64,000 bases of DNA from Bacteroidales bacterium UBA1374 (lineage in GTDB: Bacteria > Bacteroidota > Bacteroidia > Bacteroidales > UBA932): NCBI GenBank assembly GCA_002305545.1, contig DBRG01000016.1, positions 124,001 through 188,000 on the forward strand, in the 5' to 3' direction. This document shows, one piece after another, positions 34,604 through 43,143 of this stretch. The notes beneath the pieces were generated by a model. That model was not told the DNA's origin. It saw only the letters and a program-made list of their open reading frames with translations, and did no database searches. Positions within the stretch are counted from its first letter, which is position 1. Every line of letters begins with the position of its first letter. Position numbers and translations under genes: made by a program.

Positions 34604-34611
34604 CAAATGTA
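34604..34611 (-). promoter_or_regulatory. Promoter -7 box (TACATTTG) for glucosaminidase-mltG operon
   Basis: Exact TAnnTTTG match 4 bp before ATG 34599; predicts a leaderless mRNA. Divergent from the cdd box at 34623-34630. Confidence 0.6.
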
Positions 34612-34622
34612 GTATAAATTCT

Positions 34623-34630
34623 TATATTTG
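34623..34630 (+). promoter_or_regulatory. Promoter -7 box (TATATTTG) for cdd
   Basis: Exact TAnnTTTG match 23 bp before ATG 34654. Confidence 0.55.
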
Positions 34631-34653
34631 CTTTCTATAAACCTCCATGCCTT

Positions 34654-35091
34654 ATGAACAGAAGCACCCTTACCATTGATTATACAGAAACCACAAAAGA
34701 CCAGCTTGGACCTGAGGATATTGAACTTCTTGAACAAGCCGTCAAAGCGGCCGGTAGCGCCTATGCCCCCTATTCTCAATTCCGGGTTGGAGCGGCCGTT
34801 CGTCTGGACAACGGGCAGATACTTTGTGGAAACAACCAGGAGAATGCCTCCTTCCCTGCCGGCATATGTGCCGAACGGTCTGTTGTTTTCTATACCCACG
34901 CAAATTTCCCGGCCAACCGCATCCTGACCATAGCCATTACAGCCTCTCCCTGCGGGATTTGCAGACAGGTACTTCTGGAAAGTGAAAAAAGAGGCGGCAT
35001 TCCCATACGTGTTTTGCTGGCAGCCGGTGAACAGGTCCGCATTTTTAAAAGTGTTAAGGACCTCCTGCCTTTTGGCTTTGATTCTTTCTGA
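34654..35091 (+). CDS. cdd: Cytidine deaminase
   Basis: A 145-residue zinc enzyme that deaminates cytidine and deoxycytidine to the uridine forms. The zinc and catalytic motif is NASFPAGICAERSVV (Cys-Ala-Glu), and the second zinc-binding motif is ASPCGICRQVLLE. AYAPYSQFRVGAAV is the substrate-contact segment. Length is standard for the homotetrameric form. Its own promoter box lies upstream, and the SRP RNA promoter starts 8 bp after its stop. Confidence 0.95.
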   Translation: MNRSTLTIDYTETTKDQLGPEDIELLEQAVKAAGSAYAPYSQFRVGAAVRLDNGQILCGNNQENASFPAGICAERSVVFYTHANFPANRILTIAITASPCGICRQVLLESEKRGGIPIRVLLAAGEQVRIFKSVKDLLPFGFDSF

Positions 35092-35098
35092 TTTTTTG

Positions 35099-35106
35099 TA
35101 CCTTTG
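35099..35106 (+). promoter_or_regulatory. Promoter -7 box (TACCTTTG) for SRP RNA
   Basis: Exact TAnnTTTG match 4 bp before the first base of the SRP RNA closing helix (35111). Because the 5' end of this RNA should lie at or near the start point, it calibrates the box-to-start distance for the window. Confidence 0.75.
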
Positions 35107-35212
35107 CATGGGGTAAGTCGTGTACGACCAGCTCCCACTGAACTCCCCCAGGGTTGGAAGACAGCAAGGGTAGGTGGTTGTAGCGGTGCGATACACCAAG
35201 CTTACCCTTTTT
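35107..35212 (+). ncRNA. ffs: Signal recognition particle RNA (4.5S-type, small)
   Basis: A rod-shaped RNA of about 100 bases. The closing helix GGGTAAG (35111-35117) pairs perfectly with CTTACCC (35201-35207). The conserved domain IV core is plain: CCAGG, then GGAAG, then AGCAAGGG (35148-35170), with the symmetric and asymmetric loops bound by Ffh. A T-run follows directly (35208-35213), giving termination. With Ffh and FtsY it targets membrane proteins co-translationally. mnmA begins only a few bases after the T-run. Confidence 0.9.
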
Positions 35213-35216
35213 TATT

Positions 35217-36311
35217 ATGAAAATAGCCGTTGGCCTTTCAGGCGGAGTTGATTCCTCAGTTGCAGCCCTGCTGCTCAAACAGCAGGGGTACGACCTGTTC
35301 GGCCTCTTTATGAGGAACTGGAACGACGCCACAGGAACACTCCAGGGTTCCTGTACCTGGGAAGAAGACCTGGACCTGGCAAAAATGGTTGCCCGCAAGC
35401 TCGGGATCCCTTTCTTCTTCACGGACCTGAGCGAAGCATACCGCCTGCGTGTGGCCGATTACATGTTCCGCGAATATGAAAAAGGCCGCACTCCAAATCC
35501 CGACATCCTGTGCAACCGTGAGATCAAGTTTGATGCCTTTCTGGAAAAAGCCCTGGAGCTGGGAGCCCAAAAGGTGGCAACAGGTCATTATTGCAGGACA
35601 GAAAGAACAAGCGACGGGATGTTCCGTCTTCTGCAGGGAGTTGACCAGAATAAGGACCAGTCCTATTTTCTTTGCCAGCTCAACCAGGAGCAGTTGTCAA
35701 AATCTGTTTTTCCCATAGGGGAATTATCCAAGGCCCGTGTCAGGGAACTGGCACGCCAGGCCGGGCTCCCTACTTCGGAACGTAAAGATTCACAGGGAAT
35801 CTGCTTCGTGGGCAAAGTGGACCTGCCTGTTTTCCTCCAACAGAAACTGGCTCCCCGCAAAGGAAACGTGGTGGAAGTCTTCCGCGATGGTTCCTCCAGG
35901 GTGATCGGTGAACACCAGGGAGCTCATTTTTATACCATCGGTCAAAGAAAAGGGCTGCAAATCGGGGGACATGCCAACCCGCTGTTTGTGCTCTCTACCG
36001 ATATTGAAACCAATACTATCTACGTGGGAGAAGGTCAGGACCATCCGGGACTGTACCATACCCGTCTGACCATCGAGGAAAGCGACATTCACTGGATCAG
36101 GCCCGATCTGAAAATGGAGCCTGGCCAGGAACGTGACTACAGGATCCGCATACGCTACCGGCAACCCCTGCAAAAAGGAACCCTGTGCCATGAAAAAGGA
36201 ATGCAGATTATATTCAGGGAGCCCCAGCGCGGTATCACTCCCGGGCAATTTGCCGCCTGGTACCAGGGCGATGAACTGGTGGGATCGGGCGTTATAGCAA
36301 GCCGTTCATAA
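35217..36311 (+). CDS. mnmA: tRNA-specific 2-thiouridylase MnmA
   Basis: A 364-residue enzyme that makes 2-thiouridine at U34 of tRNAs for Lys, Glu and Gln. The PP-loop is GLSGGVDSSVAALLL (residues 6-20), the first catalytic Cys is in NPDILCNREIKF (Cys99), and the second in DSQGICFVGK. It starts 10 bp after the SRP RNA closing helix and just beyond that RNA's T-run, with no separate promoter visible, so it may depend on read-through from ffs. The last 20 bp overlap the convergent S41 protease gene. Confidence 0.96.
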   Translation: MKIAVGLSGGVDSSVAALLLKQQGYDLFGLFMRNWNDATGTLQGSCTWEEDLDLAKMVARKLGIPFFFTDLSEAYRLRVADYMFREYEKGRTPNPDILCNREIKFDAFLEKALELGAQKVATGHYCRTERTSDGMFRLLQGVDQNKDQSYFLCQLNQEQLSKSVFPIGELSKARVRELARQAGLPTSERKDSQGICFVGKVDLPVFLQQKLAPRKGNVVEVFRDGSSRVIGEHQGAHFYTIGQRKGLQIGGHANPLFVLSTDIETNTIYVGEGQDHPGLYHTRLTIEESDIHWIRPDLKMEPGQERDYRIRIRYRQPLQKGTLCHEKGMQIIFREPQRGITPGQFAAWYQGDELVGSGVIASRS

Positions 36312-37884
36312 CTTCCAGCGCCTTTCTGTACTCTGGCAGAACCGGGTTGATCACCCGGTAAAAACACGCCGTACCAAAGAGCCTGGATGCTATCAGGGCT
36401 TTTATCTGTGTCCGGATATGCTTTTCCGAAACTTCCAGGTCTCCTTCCTCCGGTAATATGTCAAAGGTAGCGGCATAGGCTTTCAGGCCTTCAAACGGCA
36501 CGTCTGCAAGGGTAACTTGCCGGTCAAAAGCTTCAAATGTTTCGTATTTCCTGGCCATCAGTTCCCTTTCTTTGTCCAGGTAGTCGTTTACGTAAGCATT
36601 GACAATCCCCCTTCTTGCCAGTTGAACAAAATAGCCCGAATAATAACTGGTATCGGCCGGAACAAAGACATCGGGCATGATACCACCCCCGCCATACACT
36701 ACCCGATTCTTTTTCAATGTCCTGAAAGCCAGTGAATCGGGTATCTGCACACTGTCCTGGTTAAAGGATTCGCCTCTTTCGTATCTTTCCAGGACCTTCC
36801 TGTAATAAGTTTCCTGTTCCCCCATGACATACGGAGATTGGATCACCCTGCCGCTCGGAGTATGGTAACGTGCCACGGTTAATCGCAGCTCGGATCCGTC
36901 GTTCAGGGGGAAGAGCTGTTGCACCAGACCTTTTCCAAAAGACCGGCGTCCCACAATGGGGCCCCTGTCCCAGTCCTGGATGGCACCGGCAACAATTTCA
37001 CTTGCCGAGGCCGACCTTTCATCCATGATAACCACTACCGGGGTATTGATAAAGAAACCCATCCCCGAGGCATGCACTTCCTGACGCTTCATTTTTCCAC
37101 CCTCGGTATAGAGAATCATCTCGCCCTTGCCCAGGAACTGCTCCGCCATAAAAAGGGCTGCACCCAGGTAACCCCCGCCGTTCCCCTGAAGATCCAGGAT
37201 CAATCCCCGCGGCATTTTGTCCAGGTTTTTGAAAGCATCTATGAACTCATCTTGTGTAGTAAGAGCAAACTTGTTGATCTTCAGATACATGACATCAGGA
37301 GTAGCCCAATAGGCCGCATCCAGGCTGTGAATGGGGATCTTGTCCCGGACCACTTCAAAATAAAGCGGATCCGGTTCTCCCCTTCGCATCACGGTCAGGG
37401 AGACCCGTGTTCCCTTAGGTCCCCTCAGAAGGCTGTAGACCTTCTGGTTTGTCAGCTCAGGAGAAGAAATGGCTTCCCCGTCAACAGCAACGATCCTGTC
37501 ATCGGCCCTGATTCCGACTGCTTCTGAAGGGGCCCCTGCCACAGGTGTCATCACCACCAAAGTATCCCGGATGATCGCAAACTCGATTCCAATGCCTTCA
37601 AAGTTCCCTTCCAGGGGTTCGCTCATGGAACGGACATCTGCTTCAGGAATATAGGAAGAATGAGGATCCAGCTGTCCCACCAGGGTTGTTATCATTTCGT
37701 CCACTGCCCCTGTAGTATCCAGGGAGTCGAGGTAATACTGCTGTATAAAAAACAAGGCCTGTCCCACCTTGTTAACCTGCTGGTTCAGGATGTCTGTCTG
37801 TCCCTGGGCGGGCCACGGGAGCAAGGCTATCAGCAAAAGCGAGATAACCATTGATTTCTTTATGGCTTCGGGTTTCTTTTTCAT
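36292..37884 (-). CDS. C-terminal processing peptidase, S41 family
   Basis: A 530-residue exported serine protease. It has an N-terminal signal (SMVISLLLIALLPWPAQG), a PDZ domain near residues 90-165 (GIGIEFAIIRDTLVVMTPVA, VGIRADDRIVAVDGE), and the S41 catalytic domain with Ser in DERSASASEIVAGAI and Lys in VGRRSFGKGLVQ. Such Ctp/Tsp proteases trim or degrade periplasmic proteins from their C-termini. A -7 box lies 5 bp before the ATG. Confidence 0.93.
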   Translation of the reverse strand: MKKKPEAIKKSMVISLLLIALLPWPAQGQTDILNQQVNKVGQALFFIQQYYLDSLDTTGAVDEMITTLVGQLDPHSSYIPEADVRSMSEPLEGNFEGIGIEFAIIRDTLVVMTPVAGAPSEAVGIRADDRIVAVDGEAISSPELTNQKVYSLLRGPKGTRVSLTVMRRGEPDPLYFEVVRDKIPIHSLDAAYWATPDVMYLKINKFALTTQDEFIDAFKNLDKMPRGLILDLQGNGGGYLGAALFMAEQFLGKGEMILYTEGGKMKRQEVHASGMGFFINTPVVVIMDERSASASEIVAGAIQDWDRGPIVGRRSFGKGLVQQLFPLNDGSELRLTVARYHTPSGRVIQSPYVMGEQETYYRKVLERYERGESFNQDSVQIPDSLAFRTLKKNRVVYGGGGIMPDVFVPADTSYYSGYFVQLARRGIVNAYVNDYLDKERELMARKYETFEAFDRQVTLADVPFEGLKAYAATFDILPEEGDLEVSEKHIRTQIKALIASRLFGTACFYRVINPVLPEYRKALEVMNGLL

Positions 37885-37889
37885 GCCTG

Positions 37890-37897
37890 CAAATGTA
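37890..37897 (-). promoter_or_regulatory. Promoter -7 box (TACATTTG) for the S41 protease
   Basis: Exact TAnnTTTG match 5 bp before ATG 37884; predicts a leaderless or near-leaderless mRNA. Confidence 0.55.
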
Positions 37898-37959
37898 CAA
37901 AAACCTTCCTTGCCTTACCATATTTTTCACAAGTCTTGTTGTTTAGTAAATGCTTTTAC

Positions 37960-37967
37960 TATATTTG
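37960..37967 (+). promoter_or_regulatory. Promoter -7 box (TATATTTG) for the porin-transporter pair
   Basis: Exact TAnnTTTG match, about 42 bp before ATG 38010. Confidence 0.55.
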
Positions 37968-38009
37968 CATATACTATCAACCCTTATACTATTATAAAGG
38001 TACACTACG

Positions 38010-39023
38010 ATGAAAAAAATTATTATTGCTCTTTCATTACTAACAGCCTCACTTTTTTACACAGTGCAGGCACAGGCACAGGTCTCTGACCTGGAGGAAA
38101 GAACCGGGAAACTGGAAAGCTTCCTCTCAAAACTGCCCAAAATGTCGGGGTTCATCAACCTCCGGTATCAGTATGAAAACAACTCCAACTCTTTTGATAT
38201 CCGGCGTGCCAGGCTGGATTTCAAGGGAGAGCCCGCTAAATGGTTTGATTACCGTTTGCAGGTCGATTTCGCATCTTCCCCAAAGATCATCGATGCATTT
38301 GTAAGGCTCAAAATACACCCTATGTTCAACGTGCAGGCGGGACAGTTCAAACTCGCCTTCTCCCTGGAAAATCCGTACGGTCCTCTTGACCTGGAAACCC
38401 TGGAGAATTCCCAGGTGGTAGGTTACCTTTCAGGATTCAATGACCTGGCGGGCAATAAGGCAGCAGGGCGTGATATCGGCGTGGCGGTGTATGGTGGCTT
38501 CTTCAAACAGGACGGGTACAACATTGTGGATTATTTTGTCGGTCTTTACAACGGCACCGGCATCAATGTCAAGGATAACAACAAACACAAAGACATAACG
38601 GGACGGATCGATATCCATCCCATACGTCCTGTAACCCTGTCCGCTTCGTATTATAACGGGAAAATAGGACCGGATGGCGAGCTCGCCCCAAGAACCCGGT
38701 ACGGCTTTGGTGCCCGCTACGACGATGGCAAGATCCTCTTCAGGGGTGAATACATTAAAGGAAAAACAGACCAGAAGGACAGCGATGGTTTTTACCTGCT
38801 GGCCGGATATACTTTTGCAGACAAATTCCAGCCGTTGTTTAAATACGACTACATGCGCGTGGATATTGCCAATGAGAATTCCAGACAGATCAACTACCTG
38901 GTTGGAATTGATTATTGGCCCCACAAAATGTTCCGGCTGCAGGTGAACTACACCTACCGGACGTTTATTCAGAAAGAGAAAAACAGCGGTCTGCTGGGTA
39001 TCATGCTGACAGCGCGCTTCTGA
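38010..39023 (+). CDS. OprO/OprP-like outer-membrane porin
   Basis: A 337-residue exported beta-barrel. After the signal peptide (ALSLLTASLFYTVQAQAQ), a short coiled segment (VSDLEERTGKLESFLSKL) precedes the barrel. The barrel resembles phosphate-selective porins O and P: SFDIRRARLDFKGEPAKWFD, FNVQAGQFKLAFSLENP, and the last strand ends LLGIMLTARF. The C-terminal Phe is typical of barrels folded by BamA. It is 32 bp before a YeiH-type transporter gene, suggesting an anion path across both membranes. Confidence 0.85.
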   Translation: MKKIIIALSLLTASLFYTVQAQAQVSDLEERTGKLESFLSKLPKMSGFINLRYQYENNSNSFDIRRARLDFKGEPAKWFDYRLQVDFASSPKIIDAFVRLKIHPMFNVQAGQFKLAFSLENPYGPLDLETLENSQVVGYLSGFNDLAGNKAAGRDIGVAVYGGFFKQDGYNIVDYFVGLYNGTGINVKDNNKHKDITGRIDIHPIRPVTLSASYYNGKIGPDGELAPRTRYGFGARYDDGKILFRGEYIKGKTDQKDSDGFYLLAGYTFADKFQPLFKYDYMRVDIANENSRQINYLVGIDYWPHKMFRLQVNYTYRTFIQKEKNSGLLGIMLTARF

Positions 39024-39055
39024 CAACGATCATATAATAAAAGAATCAACCTATT

Positions 39056-40306
39056 ATGAAAGAAACTAAAAAACCCTGGTGGAAAAAAATCCTGACCGAA
39101 GACTGGATAACTGTTATTGCAGCCACCATTATCCTGTTGCTGGCCGTGATAGTTCCTGCCATAATGCCTGTCATGCCAAAAACACTGGGAACAGGCAAAG
39201 AATGGCTTGACGCAGGATATATGTTCATATTTCTGCTGCTGGTGGTCTACCTGACCTCCCTTATTCTTAACAAGCCTCTGAAGGGGATCTTTCTCTCCTT
39301 CCTGGCCATCTACCTGCTTGCATTGCTTTCGAATGTGATTGCTTCCATACCGGCCGTAAAATCAACGGGCCTGGAGTCTGTTTTCTTTGCGGTCATCTTA
39401 GGACTCATCATAAGCAATGTCTTCAAGGTTCCCAAATGGATGAAGCCTGCCATCCAGAGTGAATTCTATATCAAAATCGGGATCATTACCCTGGGTTCAA
39501 CCATTTTATTCGGAGAAGTTATGAAGGCAGGAGCCTACGGGCTGGCCCAGGCATTGGTGGTTGTACTGGTGGTCTGGAATTTCGCTTTCTGGGTAGCCCG
39601 CAAAATGAGGGTGGATGATGAAATGGCCACCATGCTGGCCAGCGGGGTATCCATATGCGGTGTATCGGCCGCCATCGCCACATGCGGTGTGATCAAGGGC
39701 GACAACAAGAAGCTCTCTACAGTTATCTCCCTGGTGCTGGTGATAGCCATCCCCATGATGTACCTCTTGCCCTGGCTTTCTAACCTGATCGGGCTGAACC
39801 CCCAGGTAGCCGGAGCCTGGCTTGGCGGAACCATAGACACCACAGGAGCCGTTGCTGCAGCCGGTACCATGTTGGGAGAAGAAGCAGCGAAGACAGCCAT
39901 CATCGTGAAATCTTCACAAAATGTATTGATGGGAATAGCAGCTTTTCTTATTGCCCTTTACTGGACCTACAGGGGAAAGGAGGGACAGGAAAAACCAACC
40001 GGAAAGATGATCTGGGACCGTTTCCCGAAATTTGTGCTTGGATTTATTCTGGCATCTCTTATTTTCAGCATTTTCTTCAGCATAGAAGAAGCTAAAGTCG
40101 TAGGAAAGATCACCAAAGGATTCAGCAATTCCCTGTTCAGTATAGCTTTTGTATGTATTGGGCTGGAAACAAGGTTCAAAGAAATATTCTCCAAAGAAAA
40201 CCGGAAGCCACTGAAAGCCTTCCTGACTGCTCAGACTTTCAATATCATAGTCACCCTGATTGTCGCTTACCTTCTCTTTGACGTTATTCAGCCTATGTTG
40301 AAATAA
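39056..40306 (+). CDS. YeiH-type putative sulfate exporter family transporter
   Basis: A 416-residue inner-membrane protein with about ten helices (Cons_hypoth698/YeiH family). Hallmarks are FKVPKWMKPAIQSEFYIKIG, LASGVSICGVSAAIATCGVI and GGTIDTTGAVAAAGTMLGEE. The family name 'putative sulfate exporter' rests on limited evidence; substrates may include sulfite or sulfonates. The gene follows the porin and its 3' end overlaps the convergent rnz by 14 bp. Confidence 0.85.
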   Translation: MKETKKPWWKKILTEDWITVIAATIILLLAVIVPAIMPVMPKTLGTGKEWLDAGYMFIFLLLVVYLTSLILNKPLKGIFLSFLAIYLLALLSNVIASIPAVKSTGLESVFFAVILGLIISNVFKVPKWMKPAIQSEFYIKIGIITLGSTILFGEVMKAGAYGLAQALVVVLVVWNFAFWVARKMRVDDEMATMLASGVSICGVSAAIATCGVIKGDNKKLSTVISLVLVIAIPMMYLLPWLSNLIGLNPQVAGAWLGGTIDTTGAVAAAGTMLGEEAAKTAIIVKSSQNVLMGIAAFLIALYWTYRGKEGQEKPTGKMIWDRFPKFVLGFILASLIFSIFFSIEEAKVVGKITKGFSNSLFSIAFVCIGLETRFKEIFSKENRKPLKAFLTAQTFNIIVTLIVAYLLFDVIQPMLK

Positions 40307-41099
40307 GTCTTCGTGGAACGCTGAAGGTTCTGCCTTCGGTGCTTAATTCCGTATTTGGAAAGATCTCCTTAGCCTCGGCCAGGTAGGCCGGGGTTTCTTT
40401 ATATCGGGACGAGAAGTGCCCCAGCAACAGCTTACCCGCCCCCGCCTGCAGAGCCGTTTGTGCCGCCTGGCGCGCTGTACAGTGTTTGAATTTAATGGCC
40501 GATTCCAGGTCTTTTTCCAGGTAGGTGGCCTCGTGGAATAACAGGTCAACCCCTTTTATCCAGCCTGCCAGTTCAGGAAACGGTGCCGTGTCGGTGCAAT
40601 AAGCCACAGACCTTGGTTCGCTCCTGCGTACGGGTTTTTCCCTGAACAGGTACCCGTAGGTGGGAACACCGTGGCTTAGAGGAAAAGCCATGACAGCAGC
40701 CTCATCGCAATCCATGACCGGAAACACTTCCCGGCCTTCCACCACTTCATGGATGATGGGAAAAGACGGATCCTGCTTTCCTGAAAAATCAAAATAAAAG
40801 GCAATGAGCTTTTCCAGGCCCCGTGGCGCGTGCACATACAGTGGATCTTTCCTCTTGAGCAAATGCATGGAGGATATCATGCCCAGCATGCCAAAAACAT
40901 GGTCTGCATGCAAATGGGTAATGAAAACATGGTCTATCGCCCCCAGTGAAATACCCAGCTGCCTGAGGCTCAATTGCGTGCCTTCCCCGCAATCAAGTAA
41001 AAAGGACCGCCCACGTATGTTCAATACGTGAGCGGTAAAATAATTATCCTTTGTGGGCAGTGCCGAAGCACATCCCAGGCTAGTCAGAGTCAGCGGCAT
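40293..41099 (-). CDS. rnz: Ribonuclease Z
   Basis: A 268-residue metallo-beta-lactamase-fold endonuclease that matures tRNA 3' ends. The zinc motif is THLHADHVFG (His62, His64, Asp66, His67), preceded by LDCGEGTQLSLRQLGIS. AYCTDTAPF, DLLFHEATYL and GHFSSRY supply the remaining ligands. It is somewhat shorter than the usual ~300-residue form. Its first 20 bp overlap the end of rpsA. tRNA-Gly in this window does not encode CCA, in keeping with a need for 3' processing. Confidence 0.9.
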   Translation of the reverse strand: MPLTLTSLGCASALPTKDNYFTAHVLNIRGRSFLLDCGEGTQLSLRQLGISLGAIDHVFITHLHADHVFGMLGMISSMHLLKRKDPLYVHAPRGLEKLIAFYFDFSGKQDPSFPIIHEVVEGREVFPVMDCDEAAVMAFPLSHGVPTYGYLFREKPVRRSEPRSVAYCTDTAPFPELAGWIKGVDLLFHEATYLEKDLESAIKFKHCTARQAAQTALQAGAGKLLLGHFSSRYKETPAYLAEAKEIFPNTELSTEGRTFSVPRRLIST

Positions 41100-43011
41100 T
41101 CTGTTCCATCTCCGATTTTAGGGCAGCCAATTCGGAAATGTCACCTAAAGTTGTTTTTTCCAGGTTGGCTTTCAATTTCTTGACGGCTTTCTGGGTGGTT
41201 TCAGCTTCCGTTTCAGGTTTTTCCTTCACAGGAGCTGCTTTTTTGGATTCCTGTTCCCAGATGCGGGTATGGGAAATGGTTATGCGCTTGCTGTTCTTGT
41301 TGAATTCCAGCACCTTGAATGGTAATTTCTCTTCAAGGGCAACAGCTGAACCATCTTCTTTTACCAGATTCTTCTGTCCTACAAAACATTCAATCCCATA
41401 GGGCAATGTCACGGTAGCGCCTTTATCCACAAAATTGGTGATCGTCCCTTCATGAACGGACCCGGGTGTGAACACGGTCTCAAACACTTCCCAGGGATTT
41501 TCTTCGAGCTGTTTATGACCCAGGCGAAGCCTGCGGTTATCCTGGTCCACTTCAAGAACAACTACATCCAGGTTTTCACCTATAGAAGTAAATTCCGAAG
41601 GATGCTTTACCTTTTTGGACCATGACAGGTCACTGATGTGTACCAATCCTTCAACTCCTTCTTCCAGTTCTACAAAGATCCCGAAATTGGTGAAATTCCT
41701 TACCATGGCGGTATGCCTGGAATCAACCGGGTATTTATCATTGATAGAAGCCCAGGGATCGGGTTTGAGTTGTTTGATACCCAGGGACATTTTGCGTTCT
41801 TCCTTATCTATGGTGAGTACAACGGCATCCACTTCCTGCCCAACTTTCAGGAAATCCTGTGCGCTGCGCAGGTGGGAAGACCAGGATATTTCGGTCACAT
41901 GGATCAGGCCTTCAACACCAGGTTGCACTTCTACAAAAGCTCCATAATCTGCAATGACCACTACACGGCCCTTGACCACTGTCCCGACTGTAATGTTGTC
42001 TCCCAGTGAATCCCATGGATGGGGCGTAAGTTGTTTAAGACCCAGGGCAATGCGTTTCTTGGTGTCATCAAAGTCAAGGATAACCACATTGATCTTCTGG
42101 TCAAGCTGGACTATTTCTTCGGGGTGGTTGATCCTTCCCCAGGAAAGGTCGGTAATATGGATCAGACCGTCTACACCTCCCAGGTCCACAAAAACACCAT
42201 AGGAAGTGATGTTTTTCACGGTACCTTCAAGGATCTGTCCTTTTTCCAGTTTCCCTATGATATCGGCCTTCTGGGCTTCCAGTTCTGCCTCTATCAGGGC
42301 TTTGTGAGATACGACTACATTGCGGTATTCGTGATTGATCTTGACAATTTTGAATTCCATTGTCTTATCGACAAACACGTCGTAATCGCGGATGGGTTTG
42401 ACATCAATCTGGGAACCGGGCAGGAACGCCTCAATTCCAAAAACGTCAACGATCATACCGCCTTTTGTACGGCATTTGATATAACCCTTGATGATCTCAT
42501 CCTTGTCGTATGCTTCGTTGATGCGGTCCCAGGAACGCAGGGACCGTGCTTTTTTATGAGACAGGATCAACTGTCCCTTCTTGTCTTCGGCTGTCTCCAC
42601 GTAGACATCCACTTTTTCACCCACAGCCAGTTCCGGGTTGTAACGGAACTCGTTAATGGAAATCACTCCTTCACTCTTGAATCCGATGTTCACTATGACT
42701 TCCCTTTTGTTGAGGGCGACGACGGTACCTTCAACAATCTCGTTTTCAATGATCTTGTTAAGGGTCTGAACGTACTGGTCTTCTATGACACTTTTGTCCG
42801 TGTCATATACGCTTTCTTTCTCAAATGCATCCCAGTCAAACTGTTCAACAGGAATGGATTCATTGCTGGTTTTGCTTTTTATAAGGCTGTGGACCTCAGG
42901 AACTTCTTCCGAATAATCTTCAACCTCTTCTTTTTGCCGGATGACGATCTCTTCCGGATCCTGAACGTCGTTCAGGTTGTTTTTTGGGGACAATTCTTTT
43001 TCTTTTGCCAT
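41080..43011 (-). CDS. rpsA: 30S ribosomal protein S1
   Basis: A 643-residue protein with six S1 RNA-binding repeats, e.g. GTVVALNKREVIVNIGFKSE, GTVKNITSYGVFVDLGGVDG, GRVVVIADYGAFVEVQPGVE and MVRNFTNFGIFVELEEGVEG. The first ~65 residues are acidic and the tail is Lys/Glu-rich (ESKKAAPVKEKPETEAETTQ), as in Bacteroidota S1. It helps mRNA binding on the 30S subunit, which matters in a lineage that barely uses Shine-Dalgarno pairing. A -7 box sits 61 bp upstream. Confidence 0.96.
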   Translation of the reverse strand: MAKEKELSPKNNLNDVQDPEEIVIRQKEEVEDYSEEVPEVHSLIKSKTSNESIPVEQFDWDAFEKESVYDTDKSVIEDQYVQTLNKIIENEIVEGTVVALNKREVIVNIGFKSEGVISINEFRYNPELAVGEKVDVYVETAEDKKGQLILSHKKARSLRSWDRINEAYDKDEIIKGYIKCRTKGGMIVDVFGIEAFLPGSQIDVKPIRDYDVFVDKTMEFKIVKINHEYRNVVVSHKALIEAELEAQKADIIGKLEKGQILEGTVKNITSYGVFVDLGGVDGLIHITDLSWGRINHPEEIVQLDQKINVVILDFDDTKKRIALGLKQLTPHPWDSLGDNITVGTVVKGRVVVIADYGAFVEVQPGVEGLIHVTEISWSSHLRSAQDFLKVGQEVDAVVLTIDKEERKMSLGIKQLKPDPWASINDKYPVDSRHTAMVRNFTNFGIFVELEEGVEGLVHISDLSWSKKVKHPSEFTSIGENLDVVVLEVDQDNRRLRLGHKQLEENPWEVFETVFTPGSVHEGTITNFVDKGATVTLPYGIECFVGQKNLVKEDGSAVALEEKLPFKVLEFNKNSKRITISHTRIWEQESKKAAPVKEKPETEAETTQKAVKKLKANLEKTTLGDISELAALKSEMEQNAADSD

Positions 43012-43072
43012 GTTAATAGTTCAATAAGAATTAGATGGTTAGACTTTATTTATAAACCCTTTACAGGGGCTG

Positions 43073-43080
43073 CAAAAGTA
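43073..43080 (-). promoter_or_regulatory. Promoter -7 box (TACTTTTG) for rpsA
   Basis: Exact TAnnTTTG match. It implies a leader of about 55 bases before ATG 43011, long enough for S1 autoregulation, though no specific structure was identified. Confidence 0.5.
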
Positions 43081-43143
43081 AATGTTATTTTTTAATTATC
43101 AAAAGAATGTAACTTTATAGCTACAATTTTTATCCTTAATTTT

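Noticed and set aside
34600..35199. Long upstream extension of the glucosaminidase reading frame on the minus strand
   Set aside because: It is the mirror of cdd and part of the SRP RNA, has no conserved features, and the signal peptide and promoter box place the start at 34599.
36341..36359. Hairpin ACCGGG/CCCGGT after mnmA
   Set aside because: Followed by A's on the plus strand, not T's; it lies in S41 codons and is not a convincing terminator.
42019..43095. 358-codon plus-strand frame opposite rpsA
   Set aside because: Composition (Phe/Asp/Val-rich, no domain) is that of an antisense shadow of the acidic S1 gene; rpsA is certain.
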